From NCBI GenBank assembly GCA_021397835.1, contig JAJFZO010000857.1:1-64000 (forward strand): 64,000 nt of DNA, read 5' to 3'. A program made the translations under genes and the position numbers. This document shows, in pieces, positions 13,385-26,276 of the stretch (position 1 is its first letter; every line of letters starts with the position of its first letter). Below the pieces are notes generated by a model. The model was not told the origin of the DNA. It saw nothing but the letters and a program-made list of their open reading frames with translations, and ran no database searches. Origin of the DNA: Moringa oleifera. Its lineage: Eukaryota > Streptophyta > Magnoliopsida > Brassicales > Moringaceae.

Positions 13385-14605
13385 GATTATAATGTATTGA
13401 AGAAGCCATGTATGCAGAGCATAGTAAAGAACATACATTAATATTCAATACGATAATTTCTCCTATACAAATGGGATGCTTGTTCGTACGCAGGAGCATA
13501 ACGTCACCCTCAAAGAGGACAAATGATTATGTTTTGTACCAAAAACAAGAAAGCAGAACCATATGCAAACAAATATGAACATGTTCCAAAGAAATGATGA
13601 GTACATTTTCCTTCATTTAATGCAAATCAATAAGGATGAAAAGATGTTAAAGCCACAACAACACCCTTTCACATATCCTGACATCAATTACCCCATGGAG
13701 ATGGAGGATATGAATACCATGCCCCTAGACGATGTAGAAAAATTACATCAGAAAAACTTGTAATATTATGAGTTGAATAAACTAGTTATAGTTTGTTTAT
13801 AATGGAGGATCTTATTATGTTAACAAACTAGTTAGAGAAAAGTGCACAAAAGAGATTGCATACCTGATTCAAAACTAAAAATGGGCTTTTTTGCTGCTTG
13901 CAAACATAATATATTTATAGATGAACCTATATCAAGAGGAGAAACAATAGCAAGTAGCTGAAAGAATCATTGATCATGTATAGAAAATATTGCAAATGAT
14001 TATATTGTACTGAAGAAGCCTTGTATGCAGAGCAGAGTAAGGAACATACATCAATATTCAATATGATGATTTTTCCTGCACAAATAAGATGCTTGCTCAA
14101 ATGCAAAAACACAAGGCCAGCCTCAAAGAGGGCAAATGATTATATTTCATACCAAAAACAAAAAGTAGAACCATACGCAAACAAACATGAACATGTACAA
14201 GGAAATGATGAGTACATTTTTCTTCATTTGTTGCTAATGAACAAGTGCAAAAAGATATTAAAGGCACAACAATACGCTTACACATATTCTGACCTCAATT
14301 ACCCCATGAAGATGAGGGATATGAATATCATATCCCCCTGGACCATGTAGAAAAATTAAAATTAGCAAAACTTGTAATGATATGAGTTGAATAAACTGGT
14401 TATAGTTTGCTCATGATGGAGGATATGAATATTTCAATAAACTAGTTAGAGAAAAGTGCCAAAACAGATTGCATACCTGATTCAAGGCTAAAAATGGACT
14501 TTATTGCTGCATACAAACATAATTTATTTATAGATGAACCTATATCAAGAGGTGAAACTATAGCAAGTAGCTAAAAAAAATCATTGTTCATGTAAATGAT
14601 GCTAT
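13385..14605. repeat. Tandem duplication, two units of about 613 bp
   Basis: Unit 1 (about 13385-13990) and unit 2 (about 13998-14605) align along their length with an offset of 613 bases and moderate divergence; shared landmarks include GAAGAAGCC near 13400 and 14014 and GAACCTATATCAAGAGG near 13923 and 14536. Short plus-strand frames in both units (13563-13763 and 14021-14350) come from the duplication and differ in frame, so I do not read them as genes. Confidence 0.8.
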
Positions 14606-16271
14606 TGTATTAGATCAAAGATAGAGCAAACTCTCTTATCCAAGTTCTTTAGAAAGGTGTGGGTGTGCTTTGGAGAATTTGATGCAAGCAAATGGTAGCC
14701 GAGGTTAGAGGTAAGGATCTCATAATAAAATATTCCTCAACCACTAAGAGCATCAATCTCCACAGCATCCTCATCTTCATTAACACTTGATTCTTTAACC
14801 TACAAAACATGCGTATATTTTAGGTACATAAATGAAAATAAAGCCAATCAAGGAAACAAAGACAATAATGTGGTGAACAAGATGCCACGCAAAATAAATT
14901 AATGCTTCATTTGGACCCTTAAGGATTTTCACGACATGCCTAGCCCTCTCCTATATGTACATTTTGTGCTCTCCTTGCTTGCAAAACCCCTAGTTACTTA
15001 CCGTAACCACTACTGAAACAAGGTGCCTTCCAGTGCATCTTTCATGATGGAATCTTGAAATTTTTGGGAAAGTTCTAAACACTTTGATCCAATGGTCTTC
15101 ATTTTCTCAGTTCCATCAATATCATTGGTGCCCTCATTTCGGTCATCAAGAGCAATAGCTCCATCTCTCAAAGGCAGAAGATTTTTCACAGACCATGATT
15201 GTCTGTTCATTCAAATTCTGAAGGAGATACTGACCACTTCTGCCAAAGACCATGTTCTTAATGACTACTGCTCCCAAAAATGGCAACTATAACATGCACC
15301 TTAACACTTTTGTAATCTAGTAGGAGTATTTCCCCTAGGAGTTCCCCACATAAACCAGATCCTCATATTTTTTTAAAGCATGTAGCAGCAAGGGAGAAAG
15401 TAGGGGTTCCATATAAGAAGGGACTGGTACACTGGCCATGTCAAGAAGAGCAACTGAAAATGCAATTGCGCCTTCTATGTTAATGTAAATAATCATGGGA
15501 GCAGATGAAAGAGGATAGATAACACAAAAAGATGGAATAAAGGAAGCAGGATGCAGACAGGCTTATAGAGGGGTTTGCTGGAGAATCATGTGCATAATCT
15601 TCCCTCCATTTACGACATCCCAAAGTGTCAATGACTTTGAACACCAAAATAAGTTGCATTCTCTGCTTGGGATCAATAAAACTTCAAAACAACACTGATG
15701 TGCCATGTTTAACTCAAATAAACATTTATATTTATATCAGAAATAACACTAGCCATACCTTCTCAAAGTATGGGAGGTTGTAAAGTAAAAGGTTCTTGAG
15801 GTCTGCTCAACGGTAGCCTGCAGATCAACTTCTTCATCAATCACTATAGTCTAAGCTTGCCTCATTGCCTCATTTCAATTCACTATGCCACCACTTATCA
15901 AGTATTTCTCCATAAGCTCTGTGCCCATGAAGCAGTCCAGGTTTTCTATTCTCTTTTTGGTTTTTGCATTAGTTAGAGGAATATATGCTGAACAACAATC
16001 AAAAAAAAAAAAAAAAGCAAGAAACTGTTGCAGATATGTATCATCAACCATGTTGGCAGAAAAGAGTCAGCTGATTATGCTTTACCATGCAGTGTTGCAG
16101 ACCTTCACATTCTCACACTAATGTCAAGCCAGAAAGTGGATCAGCTAAATTTATCATAAAGACTTAAAAGATGGTCACAATTATTATATCACTTCAACTA
16201 TAATTAAACTAGTTCAGAAAATTTTGACACTTAAGCAAAAATTGCAAATAATTTTTATTTCAAGGTAATAC
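14606..16271. other. No identified gene; a few exon-like open segments on the minus strand
   Basis: Open segments on the minus strand at 15210-15010 (contains PLRDGAIALDDRNEGTNDID and KCLELSQKFQDSIMKDA), about 14805-14741 (KESSVNEDEDAVEIDALSG) and 15835-15775 look protein-like in composition, but I cannot assign them. They do not match the parts of acetyl-CoA carboxylase or prolyl oligopeptidase that I can recognise. Confidence 0.35.
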
Positions 16272-16722
16272 CTTTGAAGACGTAAGAGAGAAAGTACACA
16301 AAGTGGAAATCCTTAGTTTGTCTTATGTTAACATGAAAATTGTCATCCAGCTCTTGCAAAAGCAAGACGTCATATATCCTAGTAATAAAACAAAAAATTT
16401 TCAAAATAAATTTAGTTCATGAAATAGGTAACCTAAAATTAAATAATAATATAATGAACATGGAATTTGGAAAAAATTAACATAAAAACCCACCTAGATG
16501 GCCTTTTATTTTGATCAGTGAAAACAAAAGCAGCACCTGCCCATCCTTGGCCCATGAAATCTTTGAAACACGATCTACTTTAGGCTTACTACATAAAGCA
16601 CCAGAATTCAAATTACTCACAGACAACTTAAAGAAGCGATTATCCTTATCATACATGGTGTATGCAAGAAACTTATGATCCGGTGATATCTCTGACAATT
16701 GTTCATAAGTATAACCTATAAA
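16272..16722 (-). pseudogene. Prolyl-oligopeptidase family peptidase (protease II-like), two exon fragments
   Basis: The family (S9) cleaves peptides; this piece is from the N-terminal propeller region and not from the catalytic alpha/beta-hydrolase domain. Exon 1 (about 16722-16494) reads YTYEQLSEISPDHKFLAYTM, YDKDNRFFKLSVSNLNSGAL and CSKPKVDRVSKISWAKDGQ, then shifts by one frame to FTDQNKRPSR before an AG-GTGGGT donor. Exon 2 (about 16377-16272) reads DVLLLQELDDNFHVNIRQTK and DFHFV before losing similarity. No Ser-Asp-His catalytic block was found. Identification rests on recall of plant homologues and is good for the family. Confidence 0.78.
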
Positions 16723-16796
16723 TGAATTGAAAATTAATAGAAACAAATCATTTCTCCTATGTATAACCTTGCTAGATTACAGTTGGGCATTGAACT

Positions 16797-17265
16797 AGTA
16801 AAATCAATTATTCATCTACTTATAATAGAATAATAAAAACTAATCCTTATATGGCCAAACAGCATAGAACAATAAAATCTAATACTTTCTTTTTCCTTTT
16901 GAGTTACTCGGTTACCAGAAAATGTTCAATTTTAAACCACGAAAAAAAAAAGAATTATCTCCAGAGAAACCAATACTGTATTTCAAAAGGAAAAGGATAG
17001 TAAACGTACCTTTACAGATGTTTGGACAAGTTGAATCTATGAGGTTCATCGTGATAGAAGCACACGACATCCTCTGAAGCAGATAAAGTTGAATCTGTGG
17101 TTAAATCAATGATTCATCTGCTTATATGATGAAACAGTATAGAATGATAAAATTTAATCCTTTATTTTTCTCTTTAGGTTACTCAGTAACCAGAAATTAT
17201 TCAATTTTAAACCAAGAAAAGAAAAAAAACAGAATTACCTGCAGAACAGAGAAACTAATGCAGTA
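16797..17265. repeat. Imperfect direct duplication, about 0.2 kb units
   Basis: The blocks at about 16797-16985 and 17100-17265 share an AAATCAAT-ATTCATCT start, an AGTATAGAAT/AGCATAGAAC stretch, TTACTCGGTTACCAGAAA versus TTACTCAGTAACCAGAAA, and TTCAATTTTAAACCA. Offset is about 280-300 bases with small indels. Confidence 0.6.
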
Positions 17266-17365
17266 TTCCTCTGAAGTGGAACCAGTGCCGTATATCCCTC
17301 GGAATCTTTCGCATCTAGAGCGGTTCTTCTGCATCAAACCATTTCTTCAATGACAAGGTGGGGTT

Positions 17366-17408
17366 GACAGAGGCGATTTTGAGAGAGAGAGGGGAGGAGA
17401 GAGAGAGC
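17366..17408. repeat. GA-rich purine tract
   Basis: An imperfect GAGAGA tract on the plus strand between the duplicated block and the AT-rich element; such tracts are common in plant leaders and introns. No gene can be attached to it. Confidence 0.55.
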
Positions 17409-17499
17409 AGCAAAGGAAAAGGAAGAACAATGCTGGAGGCGTGAAGTGCTCTGGTTTAAATAGTCCGCTAAGCCCAACGGTCAAAATGCGAAGGCATGC

Positions 17500-20400
17500 A
17501 TGAGATATCTATGGTTTTTTCATTAAATAAAAATAATAATTTATTAATTAGTTTTATCATTATTTTTTTAAAATTAAAATAAATTTTGTTTTCAAATTAT
17601 AAAAATTTAAAATATTTAATTTAATTAAAAATATAAAAAACTTAAAATAAAATTATTTTTAAAAAAATTTGCAAAAAATTGAACATTAATTGCATAAATA
17701 AAAATCACAAAGCTACAAATATATTTAAAAATAATTTTGATTTATGCTGATGTTGATGTTTTTAAAAAAACCATAAAAATGTAATAAATCAAAAATGTAT
17801 TATTTTCTTTTTTTCTTTCAAATTTTTAGATTTTATTACATATTTTTATTATTTTTTATTTTTATTTTATTTTATTTTTCATTTTATAATTTTTTTATAT
17901 ATTTTATTTTTTAATTTAATATTTTAATTTTTTACTATTTTTTTCCACAAAATTTATTTTTTATTTTACAAAGAGTTCTGTTTTTTTACTATTATTATTT
18001 TTATATGTACTGTCTTGATTTTGTTGAATTCTATTTTACATTTTTTTTTTGTTTACTGTGAGTTTTTTTAATTTTTCTTACATATTTTGTTTATTTAATG
18101 AGACTTTTTTAGTTTTTTTTTCTTATTTTCTTTTAATAACTTTATTTTTCGGATTTTTTTAGTTAATTTTGTCTTTTTAGATTTTTATTTTTTATTTTTG
18201 TCGAAATTTTTATGATTTTTTTGTATTCTTTAACCTTTTTCTTGAATTTTTTTGTTTTATATTTTTTGATATTTTCATTTTTTTAATTTTTTATGAATAA
18301 AATTTAGATAATATCTTTATAATAACTGAAAATTAATTCAATATTATATTTTCTCATCTTTTTCTCTTGACTCTAATAAAATATGCTATTTTAAATTATA
18401 GATTGACCTCAAGTGATCTTATTTTTCTTTCATTTTTCAATAATAAAAAATATAATTTTTTAATACATAAATGTTTTCATCATTATTATCTTTGATTACT
18501 TTAATTTAGTAACAAATATTATATCTCACCAATTGGTAACAATTTTATTAGTTAGTTTTTAGTTTTTTATTGCTTTTTATTTTTTATTCATCTAATTTTA
18601 AATTTTATTTTATGTTTATATTATTTGATTTTTTAATATTTATATATATTTTTTATATTTTCTTTTCTTTTCTTTTCTTTTCTTTTCCAACAAAATCAAT
18701 TTCCTTACTTTGCAAAGAGTTTTGTTTTTTTTTTTTTACTATTCTCTTTTCTTATATGTAATGTCTTGATTTTGTCTGACTTTTTACTATTTTTTATTTT
18801 TTAGTTATTTTGATTTTTCTTTAAAAATTACATTTATTTTTATTTTTTAGTATTTTTAGTTTCTTTTATTTATTTTCTTTTAGTAACGTTAGTTTTCTTG
18901 GATTTTTAGGTTTATTTGGTTTTTTAAGTTTTTTATTGTATTTTATTTTGTCTTTTGATATTTTTATGATTTTTTTGATTTCTTATTTTTTTCTAAATTT
19001 TTTTCATCTTGACTATTTCTTCACTATTTTGTTTTTTTATATGTATTGTCTTGATTTTTTTTAAAAAAAAATTTGTCCCTTTTTTAGTTTTTTCTTTTGG
19101 TTACTTTGGTTTTTTTTATAATTTTACAATTTTTCTATGATTTTTTTAATTTTTCATGATTTTTTGGATTTTATTACATTTTATGTTTTATTTTTATTTT
19201 GTTTGATTTTATGATTTTTTTCATATTTATATATTTTTTATTTTTATATTTAATTCAGTAAAATTACAAAAGTAAGACTTTAGCAAGTGAATGCAATTTT
19301 ATTAGATTATTTGGTTTTTAGCTTTTTGTTACTATTTATTTTTAATCTGATTTTCAGTTTATTTTATTTTTTATAATTTTATTTTATTTATTTTAAATGC
19401 TTTTATTTTTTTTGTATTTTAAATTTTACAGTTTGATTTATTGTGTTTTTATTACATATGTCTTTAAAAGATGAATACAAATTAAACTTATTTTTAAAAT
19501 TTTTCTATAAAATGTTTTAGTATTCTTGAATTGTTTTAAATTAATTTTAAATTATTTTTCTTTTTTTATTTTTAAAAATTTTTAATCTTTTTTGTTTTTT
19601 TCAATTTTTTTAGTTTCTTTTAATTTTTTTAGGATTTATTACATTTTTTTTTCTTTTTTAGGATTTTCTTTGATATATTTTTTCTTTTATTTCTTATATT
19701 TTTATTTTATTTTTTATTATTTTTTCAACAAATTCTATTTGTTTTGCTTTGTGAAGAGTTTTGTTTCTTTACTATTGCCTATTTTTATATGCATTGTCTT
19801 GATTTTGTTGGATGTTTTTCATATATATATTTTCTATCAGTTACTTTGGTTTTTCATTTTTTTTGTATATTTATTTTTTTAGTAGGTATTTCTAGTTTCT
19901 TTGACTTATTTTCTTTTAGTAAATTTATTTTTCTTAATTAAAAATTGCATTGAGTTACGATTTTGTTTGCAATGTTTTCATTCAATGTTTCATCAAGTCA
20001 TGGTTTTCTATTACCTTTTTATTTTTATTTTTTTTGCAATATTTGAAAATTTTGGTTGAAATCTGTCTACAATGATTATTATATATTGTTGCTAATTTTG
20101 ATTTTTTTGGTGAAATTTTGTTATATAGGAATAATTTTTTACAAATAATTTTGTAGAAAATGATTTAATATGAGTTAATCATAAAATTATAATGGTCAAT
20201 ATTTTTTTTACATGATAAATTAGTAACTTTTTTCTTTTTAAGAGATTCTTGGTGAAGTCTTTGTTGCCCAATGGGTCTAAAATTGTCTAGGCATCCATTT
20301 AAATCATCAAATCAAAGTTCGTATTACCCCCAATATATTATCTACAATTCTTCTTTCGTTTTTTTTAGATTTTATAAGATCTAATACTTATTATTTTCTT

Positions 20401-20560
20401 GATTTGTTGAATTTTTTTTAAGTTTATTTGGTTTTTTAGTTGTTTTTTAAAGTTTTTTTTTATGTTGATCAGATTGTTTTTAATTTTATTTAATTTTTTA
20501 TTTTAATTTTATTTATTTTTTATTATGTTTTTATATTTTTCTTTGGAATTTGTTCGTTGT
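17500..20560. repeat. T-rich dispersed repeat, 3 kb, copy 1 (inverted relative to the others)
   Basis: The plus strand is dominated by T runs with few C or G. It is not random: a sub-motif of about 80 bases containing CTTTGCAAAGAG or a variant, then a T run with TACTATT, then TATATGTA and TGTCTTGATTTTGTTG recurs near 17970, 18712 and 19747, partly near 19025. The block at 18290-18560 is similar, in reverse complement, to 29540-29770. Short open frames in it are biased to Phe, Leu, Ile and Tyr and are products of composition. Confidence 0.7.
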
Positions 20561-20668
20561 ATTAAGTTTTTCAAAAAAATTTCTCCATTGGCACCATCTC
20601 TCCTGTCCACTATAAATCTGTCTAATGTCTGTATGAAACTCAACTGTCTAATCCCCGTGGCATATAAC

Positions 20669-22634
20669 TCAACTCAATCTCCAAATCCCAACACATCTAA
20701 GATTCATCAATTTTTTTTTTTTTTTAATTTTGGGAGGCAGTCTCTTGAGTTTGGAATAATTCAAGAATTTGAACACTTGCAGGTTTTGAAGCTTTGTAAT
20801 GGAACTGGGATGAGTTTCTGGCTTTTCATTTCCAGAAAGGTCAAGATGCCTCATGCTTTTCAACTAGCCAATTGAGTTAGGAATGCTGAAGAGATTCAAA
20901 TTATGAAGGTCTAATATTTGTAAATGTCTTGAAGTTAGAAGTTTCGAGTTACAGCCTGCCTCACTAAAATATTCTCCAGTCTCATCCAACCTCTTTGACT
21001 ATGCACAAGCAATGTTTGAATCTTATTTTCCTTGAGTAAGGAGGATGGGATTTGCCTTAACGAACCTATATGAAAATCAAATAATACATGATGAGTTTTT
21101 CATCAATAAGAGATTCATCATTGGACTTCACTATGATGCTTTCCTTGCCCACAACTAATATCGTAAGATCATGCGTTAGGTCATGCATCTTACAGTATCT
21201 TACGTTGCCCCATTCACCTTCTTTCACTTCTTGAAAGAAAGACCTAGAAACCAATCCTTTAAACTAATGGAGCCCTATATCTTCAAGGCATTGCTCTTTA
21301 TCTGATGACTCAATGAGACCTGTGCTATCCAAAAATAGATCAAATTTGATACATCAATATCATAATCTTTAGGAAATAACCATAAGCAAAACAGTTTTTC
21401 AAGTGCAAGGGAAGGTAATCATAACTTAAGTGTTGGTAAAACATCATTGTCTTGATAAGCTATTCCTAAGAATTCCTCAATTTCAAATAAAGACCACTCT
21501 GTATTTGGATCTTTAAAATAAAGTAAGGCTCCAACTGTTATAATGACAAGAGGAACACCTGCACACTTGCTCACAATCTTCTTCCCAATGTCAACAACAC
21601 CTTGATTCTTTGGCTGTGAACCCCTTGTTTAAATGCAAATCGCAAGAATAACAAGCTTCATTTTCAGACAAACCTTTTAAAACATGTGGCAAGAATGGAC
21701 TCACAGCTTCTGCCACCATTCCACTACGTGTAGTACTGTTATCAAACTTTCTTTTGCATCATCCTTCAATAGATATCCCAAATTGAGCCATTTATTTCTA
21801 TCCTCATTCCACAGATCATCTAAAACAAGTAAATTTTTTTTTTCACCAATTTTTTCTCGAAGACAATTTTGCAATTGATCCATCTCGAGGTTTCCAGGAT
21901 CACTATTGGTTACAGATTTGATCATTTTTTCTACAATTAACATGACATCAAAAGGATCAGATACAGATACCCACATTCTAAGCCCAAAACTCTTTTTAAC
22001 TATCTCATCATTTTATACAAGTTGAGCAAGTGTGGTTTTTCCTAAACCCCCAATGCCCACAAGTGGAACAACCAAAATATTTTCCTCAGAATTGAGAAGA
22101 GTCTTTATTGTTTCTTCTTTATCCTTGTCTCTTCCAATAACATCCTCTCGATGTGCATAAGAGTGACTGCACTTCCTCTCCCTACTCACCAAGGATTCTT
22201 CTTCTACTCTTGCTTCTAAATGAAATTTTCTTTTCTTTCAGCTGCAATCACATCTAGCCGCTCTCTGACTACCTTGACTGTATGAGCCATTCTAAGACAG
22301 TAGGAAAGCCTGTTTCAGCTTGAGAAGAATATACATACCTCCTTCACCATTTTATTTCCAGCCATCAGTTTCCGTTGAAGAGCTTCGGTGGAGAAATCAT
22401 CCAGCAAGTCATCTGCATCGTAGACTGCTTCTTTCAGCTTACCAAGCCAATCTTTGACTTGATTGTTGTGTGAGTGCTGCTTCTGTGCGTCAAGAACTGC
22501 TCAAATCGCAGAAAGAGTGCTCTTCAGTTTGCCCAAGCTCACCTTCCACATTCCACCACAAATCCAATTTCTTTAACAATACCCAATTTCTTTATGAGCT
22601 CTCCACCAAAGTGAAAGAGAATTGCCTCTGCCAT
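20669..22634 (-). pseudogene. CC-NB-LRR (RGA-type) disease resistance gene, decayed
   Basis: Intracellular immune receptor family. ATG at 22634 opens the coiled-coil part (MAEAILFHFGGELIKKLG). The P-loop near 22045 reads [15 protein letters not shown] and is followed at once by a TAA where the family has Tyr. Then RMWVSVSDPFDVMLIVEKMI (21976 down), kinase-2 LLVLDDLWNEDRNKWL (about 21835-21785), GLPL region CAGVPLVIITVGALL (about 21570), FPKDYDIDVS (about 21360), and an MHD-type KMHDLTHDL at about 21195. LRRs remain at 20863-20669 (MRHLDLSGNEKPETHPSSIT). Frames change several times, and the distal LRRs are cut off where the T-rich repeat begins. Family assignment is certain; function is excluded. 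Confidence 0.93.
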
Positions 22635-22639
22635 TATCG

Positions 22640-23417
22640 CTGAACCGTGCGATTCGTTTCAGAATAACTTAAAATATTGACTCTAAAAAATGAACTTACT
22701 ACAGTTAGCTAATTCTAAAAGAGAATTTACTGTACACACTTGACGATGGAGATGTGAATTACTTGGTGTGTCTTCATTAGTGTCTGGGAATCGTAAAGCA
22801 GTTGATTATTTGATCTGACTAGAGAAAGCCTTCTGCACCAACAAGAAAGATAGGGCCAGTTAGCAAGTAGTATCAGATATGGGGCCAAAAGCTTACTCAA
22901 CAAGAACAGTGGTTCTGTTTTAAGCAGGGTTAGAAAGGAATAAGAGGCAACTTGTTGAATCATTTCATTGTAATTATTCTTTTCAGCTTTGATATTTATG
23001 CCTGGACAGAGGAATTAATCAAGTAAAATCAATTAGTTCTCAAACAGACCCTAAAAGATTTAAGGGATGGTTATAAATTTGCTTGAAATACTCACGGTAT
23101 TGAATACATAACATATGATCATCAATCTCCTATTTGATCAGCTTTCATCCCTAAAGTAAATGGGCAATCCTCATATTTCTAAGATTTTGCTTGCAAACTA
23201 TGAACTATGAGTTTCAATAGCAAGTGATGACTATGAGAAATTTCTATCTACAAGGTTACGAAAAAAAAAGAATGAAAAAAAAAAAAGGAAAAGAAAAGCA
23301 AATCCAGCATGAAGCACAGCAGTGATGCCAATATCCAGACACATTTCAGACCAAAGCATTGCAGTGTTTACATAAAGAAGTAGTATAAATTGGTAGTTTC
23401 ATATTTCAATTAGTTAT
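22640..23417. other. No recognised gene between the two R-gene relics
   Basis: AT-rich DNA with A-tracts near 23262-23300. It would correspond to the promoter and leader of the resistance gene relic to the left and the 3' flank of the LRR fragment to the right. Confidence 0.45.
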
Positions 23418-23839
23418 CTAAATTGAATGACTTCCTTGACCAGATAAATTTATTCCAAAATTAAAACTAAAAAATGAACATAAATAAAAAAAAATGAGGT
23501 AATTACCACTCAACTCATGCATAGTCCTTGATGAATTGTAGTGCTCATCATCTCCGGTTCTGCAAGTCAAGAAGAAGAGAGAACAATCCTTCATCTTCAT
23601 TTTCGTAATCATTGTCACTTGCAATGGCTTCCAACTGTTATCTTCCAGCACAAATCTCCTTCAATAGGTGGAAAGCACGAAATGGAAGTCAAGTCAGGGC
23701 AACTGCAGATCTCTAATGTGAAACTACGAGGAAATGAAGGCAGCTCAGCCTTAGTCTGATTGTTTTCCCTCCTCCGCGATCCCTTGAGATTAGGACAATT
23801 ATGGAGCAAGAGGTTTACACGAAACTTAAAATTCCCCAT
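23418..23839 (-). pseudogene. C-terminal LRR fragment of a second CC-NB-LRR gene
   Basis: Two overlapping frames carry the end of an RGA-type LRR domain: 23839-23615 (LLLHNCPNLKGSRRRENNQT, SFTLEICSCPDLTSISCFPP) and, after a frame change, 23651-23418 (SWKPLQVTMITKMKMKDCSL). It lies upstream of the start of the neighbouring NB-LRR relic on the same strand, so it cannot be that gene's own tail without rearrangement; it is best read as the remnant of an adjacent paralogue. Confidence 0.8.
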
Positions 23840-25257
23840 TTAACATTCTTGTCCTCTATACTGCACATATCCTCACTAGGTAGAAGTATGGATGAGCATG
23901 AAACTTAAAATTGCCCTAACAGTAATCAAATGCCAAGCAAGTTAAAGAGAGATAATTAAGCAGCTTGAAACAAGTTAATATTGAACATGGAAAACAGATA
24001 ATCAAACAACGGGAAACAAGTTAATGTGTAGAAATTGGAACCCGTCATAGACCAACAAATCACAAGAGTAGTATCTTGCAAATAAATAATTCATCTAATA
24101 AATCCCAGCATAGCCCATAGATTATGTATAAGTTACGTCCTAGTCAATAATAAGAAAGAAAAATTAGAATTTGATTGTCTTCGGGTGAGAACAAGACCCC
24201 AAAGATCAGAGATAAACTTCTCTGCTTCGTTCATGCCTTTTCCCTCCCTAACTGGTGCAACCAAGGCACGTCTTTAGGAGACCTAGTCATGCACAGAAAC
24301 AACTTAAGCACCTAACCATAATAGACGTAAATAAATATATCATTCCATTTGCTACAAACCAGCTGCTCTGCTCTGCTTAATTCAAACTGAAGTTATTATT
24401 TTCAGTCTGCAGCCCAGTTTAAATTATTGCTGCAACATTGCGCTACACAATTGTAATCTGCAGCTCGACAACTATAGACAATCATTCAAACAACAAAGAA
24501 ACTAAGACACTATCAACAGAAGGTTATTTATTGACATCTCAGCTTTCTCTACAAAGCCAAAAGTTCACTGTCCCTTTCCTTAAAAAGAGAAAAAAAGAAA
24601 AGAAAGAAAAAACGAGTGTTAACAACTGTAGTAAAAAATAAGAATGAAATATAGCCAACTGTTAATCATTAAATTACTAATCCTGCTTGCAAAATTTAGA
24701 AGAAGAAAAAAAAATTCTTATTTTCCAACAAAGTTTCCATGTAATCATGACCTTAGGTAATTTTAGCTAATAAACAGAAATGTTTTTTTTTCATAGCAAC
24801 TATACATGCAAAAAGATGCACACATATATAGATACACATACAGAGGCATATTATATATGCATTCTATCAAACCCACAGATATCTGTGTGGACACAGAACC
24901 AGCCTACATTGACAGGTCATCGAACACAGCAAAGAATGGTGTATCGTTTCTACTAAACCCAGACCAGAATAACCATACAGTAAGAGATTGTGCCATCACA
25001 TTTGAGTCATCGATGCTCACTTAAACAAGAAGCACCTTCATATTGAGATGTAACCCAACTAAAGTATAGGTAAAAAGAAAAAAGATAAATAGAAAGATCC
25101 ACAGAAAGAAAGAATATTGCCTGAGATACTAGTTGGACCGAAAATGCATCTGTTACATGAATTGTGCTGTGCTTATCTATCATTTTTTCAAGAATCAAGA
25201 AGATTTCAAACTTACAATTTATATAAGCATAATTAACTATACAATTGAGAAGAATTA
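23840..25257. other. No recognised gene
   Basis: AT-rich intergenic DNA with A- and T-runs (for example 24590-24612). The open frame at 24806-25024 has no recognisable motif. Confidence 0.45.
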
Positions 25258-26276
25258 CTAAATCAAAAATTCTAAAGTAGAACTACTGCTAGTGCCAAAT
25301 CCTGAACCATATTGACTTGTCATTTTTCTTGAGAGATTATCCAAGGAGTTCTTTTCGTCTTCTTCTTCATTAGAGAGCATCACTATCGCGGTGCTGTAAA
25401 GCTCTTCATCATTTAAATCATGAGCTTCTTGTACCTCTTTGCATTGTTCTACACGAATGTGGTCCACGATAGAATCTTTCAGTTGTTCATAACCCACACT
25501 AGTTGACTTTACATCTTTCAAGTTAATACCAACTTCTTTCCACCACTCAACAACCACTGGATGGTTTAAAACCTCATCAGTATCTTCACTGGAATCATTA
25601 TCATCAAAAAGACTCTCCTCAATCCAATCAAGGTATGGCCTGATATCTGAATTCTTCACTTCACTCTTTAAATTTTGTGCAATCTCATGATTCTTCTCTA
25701 CTGGGTGTCTCTCTAGCTTAACCAGTTTTTGAGTGCCTTTTCCTTTGCTATTATAATGAATTCGACATAAAACCCATTCTTCGAAAGACCCAGATGCAAG
25801 CCGATATTCATCCATGATCCAGTTGCTTACATTAGCTTCTTTGCGATTCCCATTTTCTTTCTAGTGGGAGTAGAAGGAGAGGGTTTTCTTATAACCCACA
25901 AGTTGAATACAGCCCTTCGAGTCTTTTCAGTGAATGGGTTGGTCCCTATTGTTGGCTAATCACCAGCCGCCATTGCAATCACCTTCAAGAACACGTCTAT
26001 CCCTCTTGCCCTTGCCAGTGTTGGAGACCTTCCTTGCATAACAGCGTAAAACTATTCATCTCTGTGAAGGAGATCATTGTCAGGATGTTGCAGCAACCAT
26101 GGTTCATGGGAATACACATCCTTCTCGAGTATCAGATCGTCTATCCCTAACTTGTACCCATGAACCGTCCCCCAAAGATAAACAAGCTGCTCATCAGTTG
26201 GCCTGAATTTTAACTCAACTAGAACTCCAGAAGAGCAATTAGAAGCACAAATCCCTGAATTTCTTTGATCCATCAA
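25258..26276 (-). pseudogene. NAC-domain transcription factor, broken in the middle
   Basis: NAC proteins bind DNA through an N-terminal domain of five subdomains. The ATG at 26276 (or the next codon) starts a frame with subdomain A (LKFRPTDEQLVYLWGT) and B (DLILEKDVYSHEPWLL), stopping at TAG about 26054 after RDE where the family has Trp. The middle is only readable with shifts: GDCNGGW, LANNRDQPIH, then GCIQLVGYKKTLSFYSH with in-frame TGA and TAG codons. Subdomain E returns as NWIMDEYRLASGSFEEWVLC at about 25820. The 185-residue frame 25815-25258 is fully open, with an acidic C-terminal half typical of activation regions. No membrane segment is visible. A two-product locus using the downstream ATG is possible but unlikely, since it would lack most of the DNA-binding domain. 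Confidence 0.85.

Noticed and set aside
18570..19941. Phe/Leu/Ile-rich frames suggesting membrane proteins
   Set aside because: They arise from T-rich repeat sequence; no start context or conserved residues.
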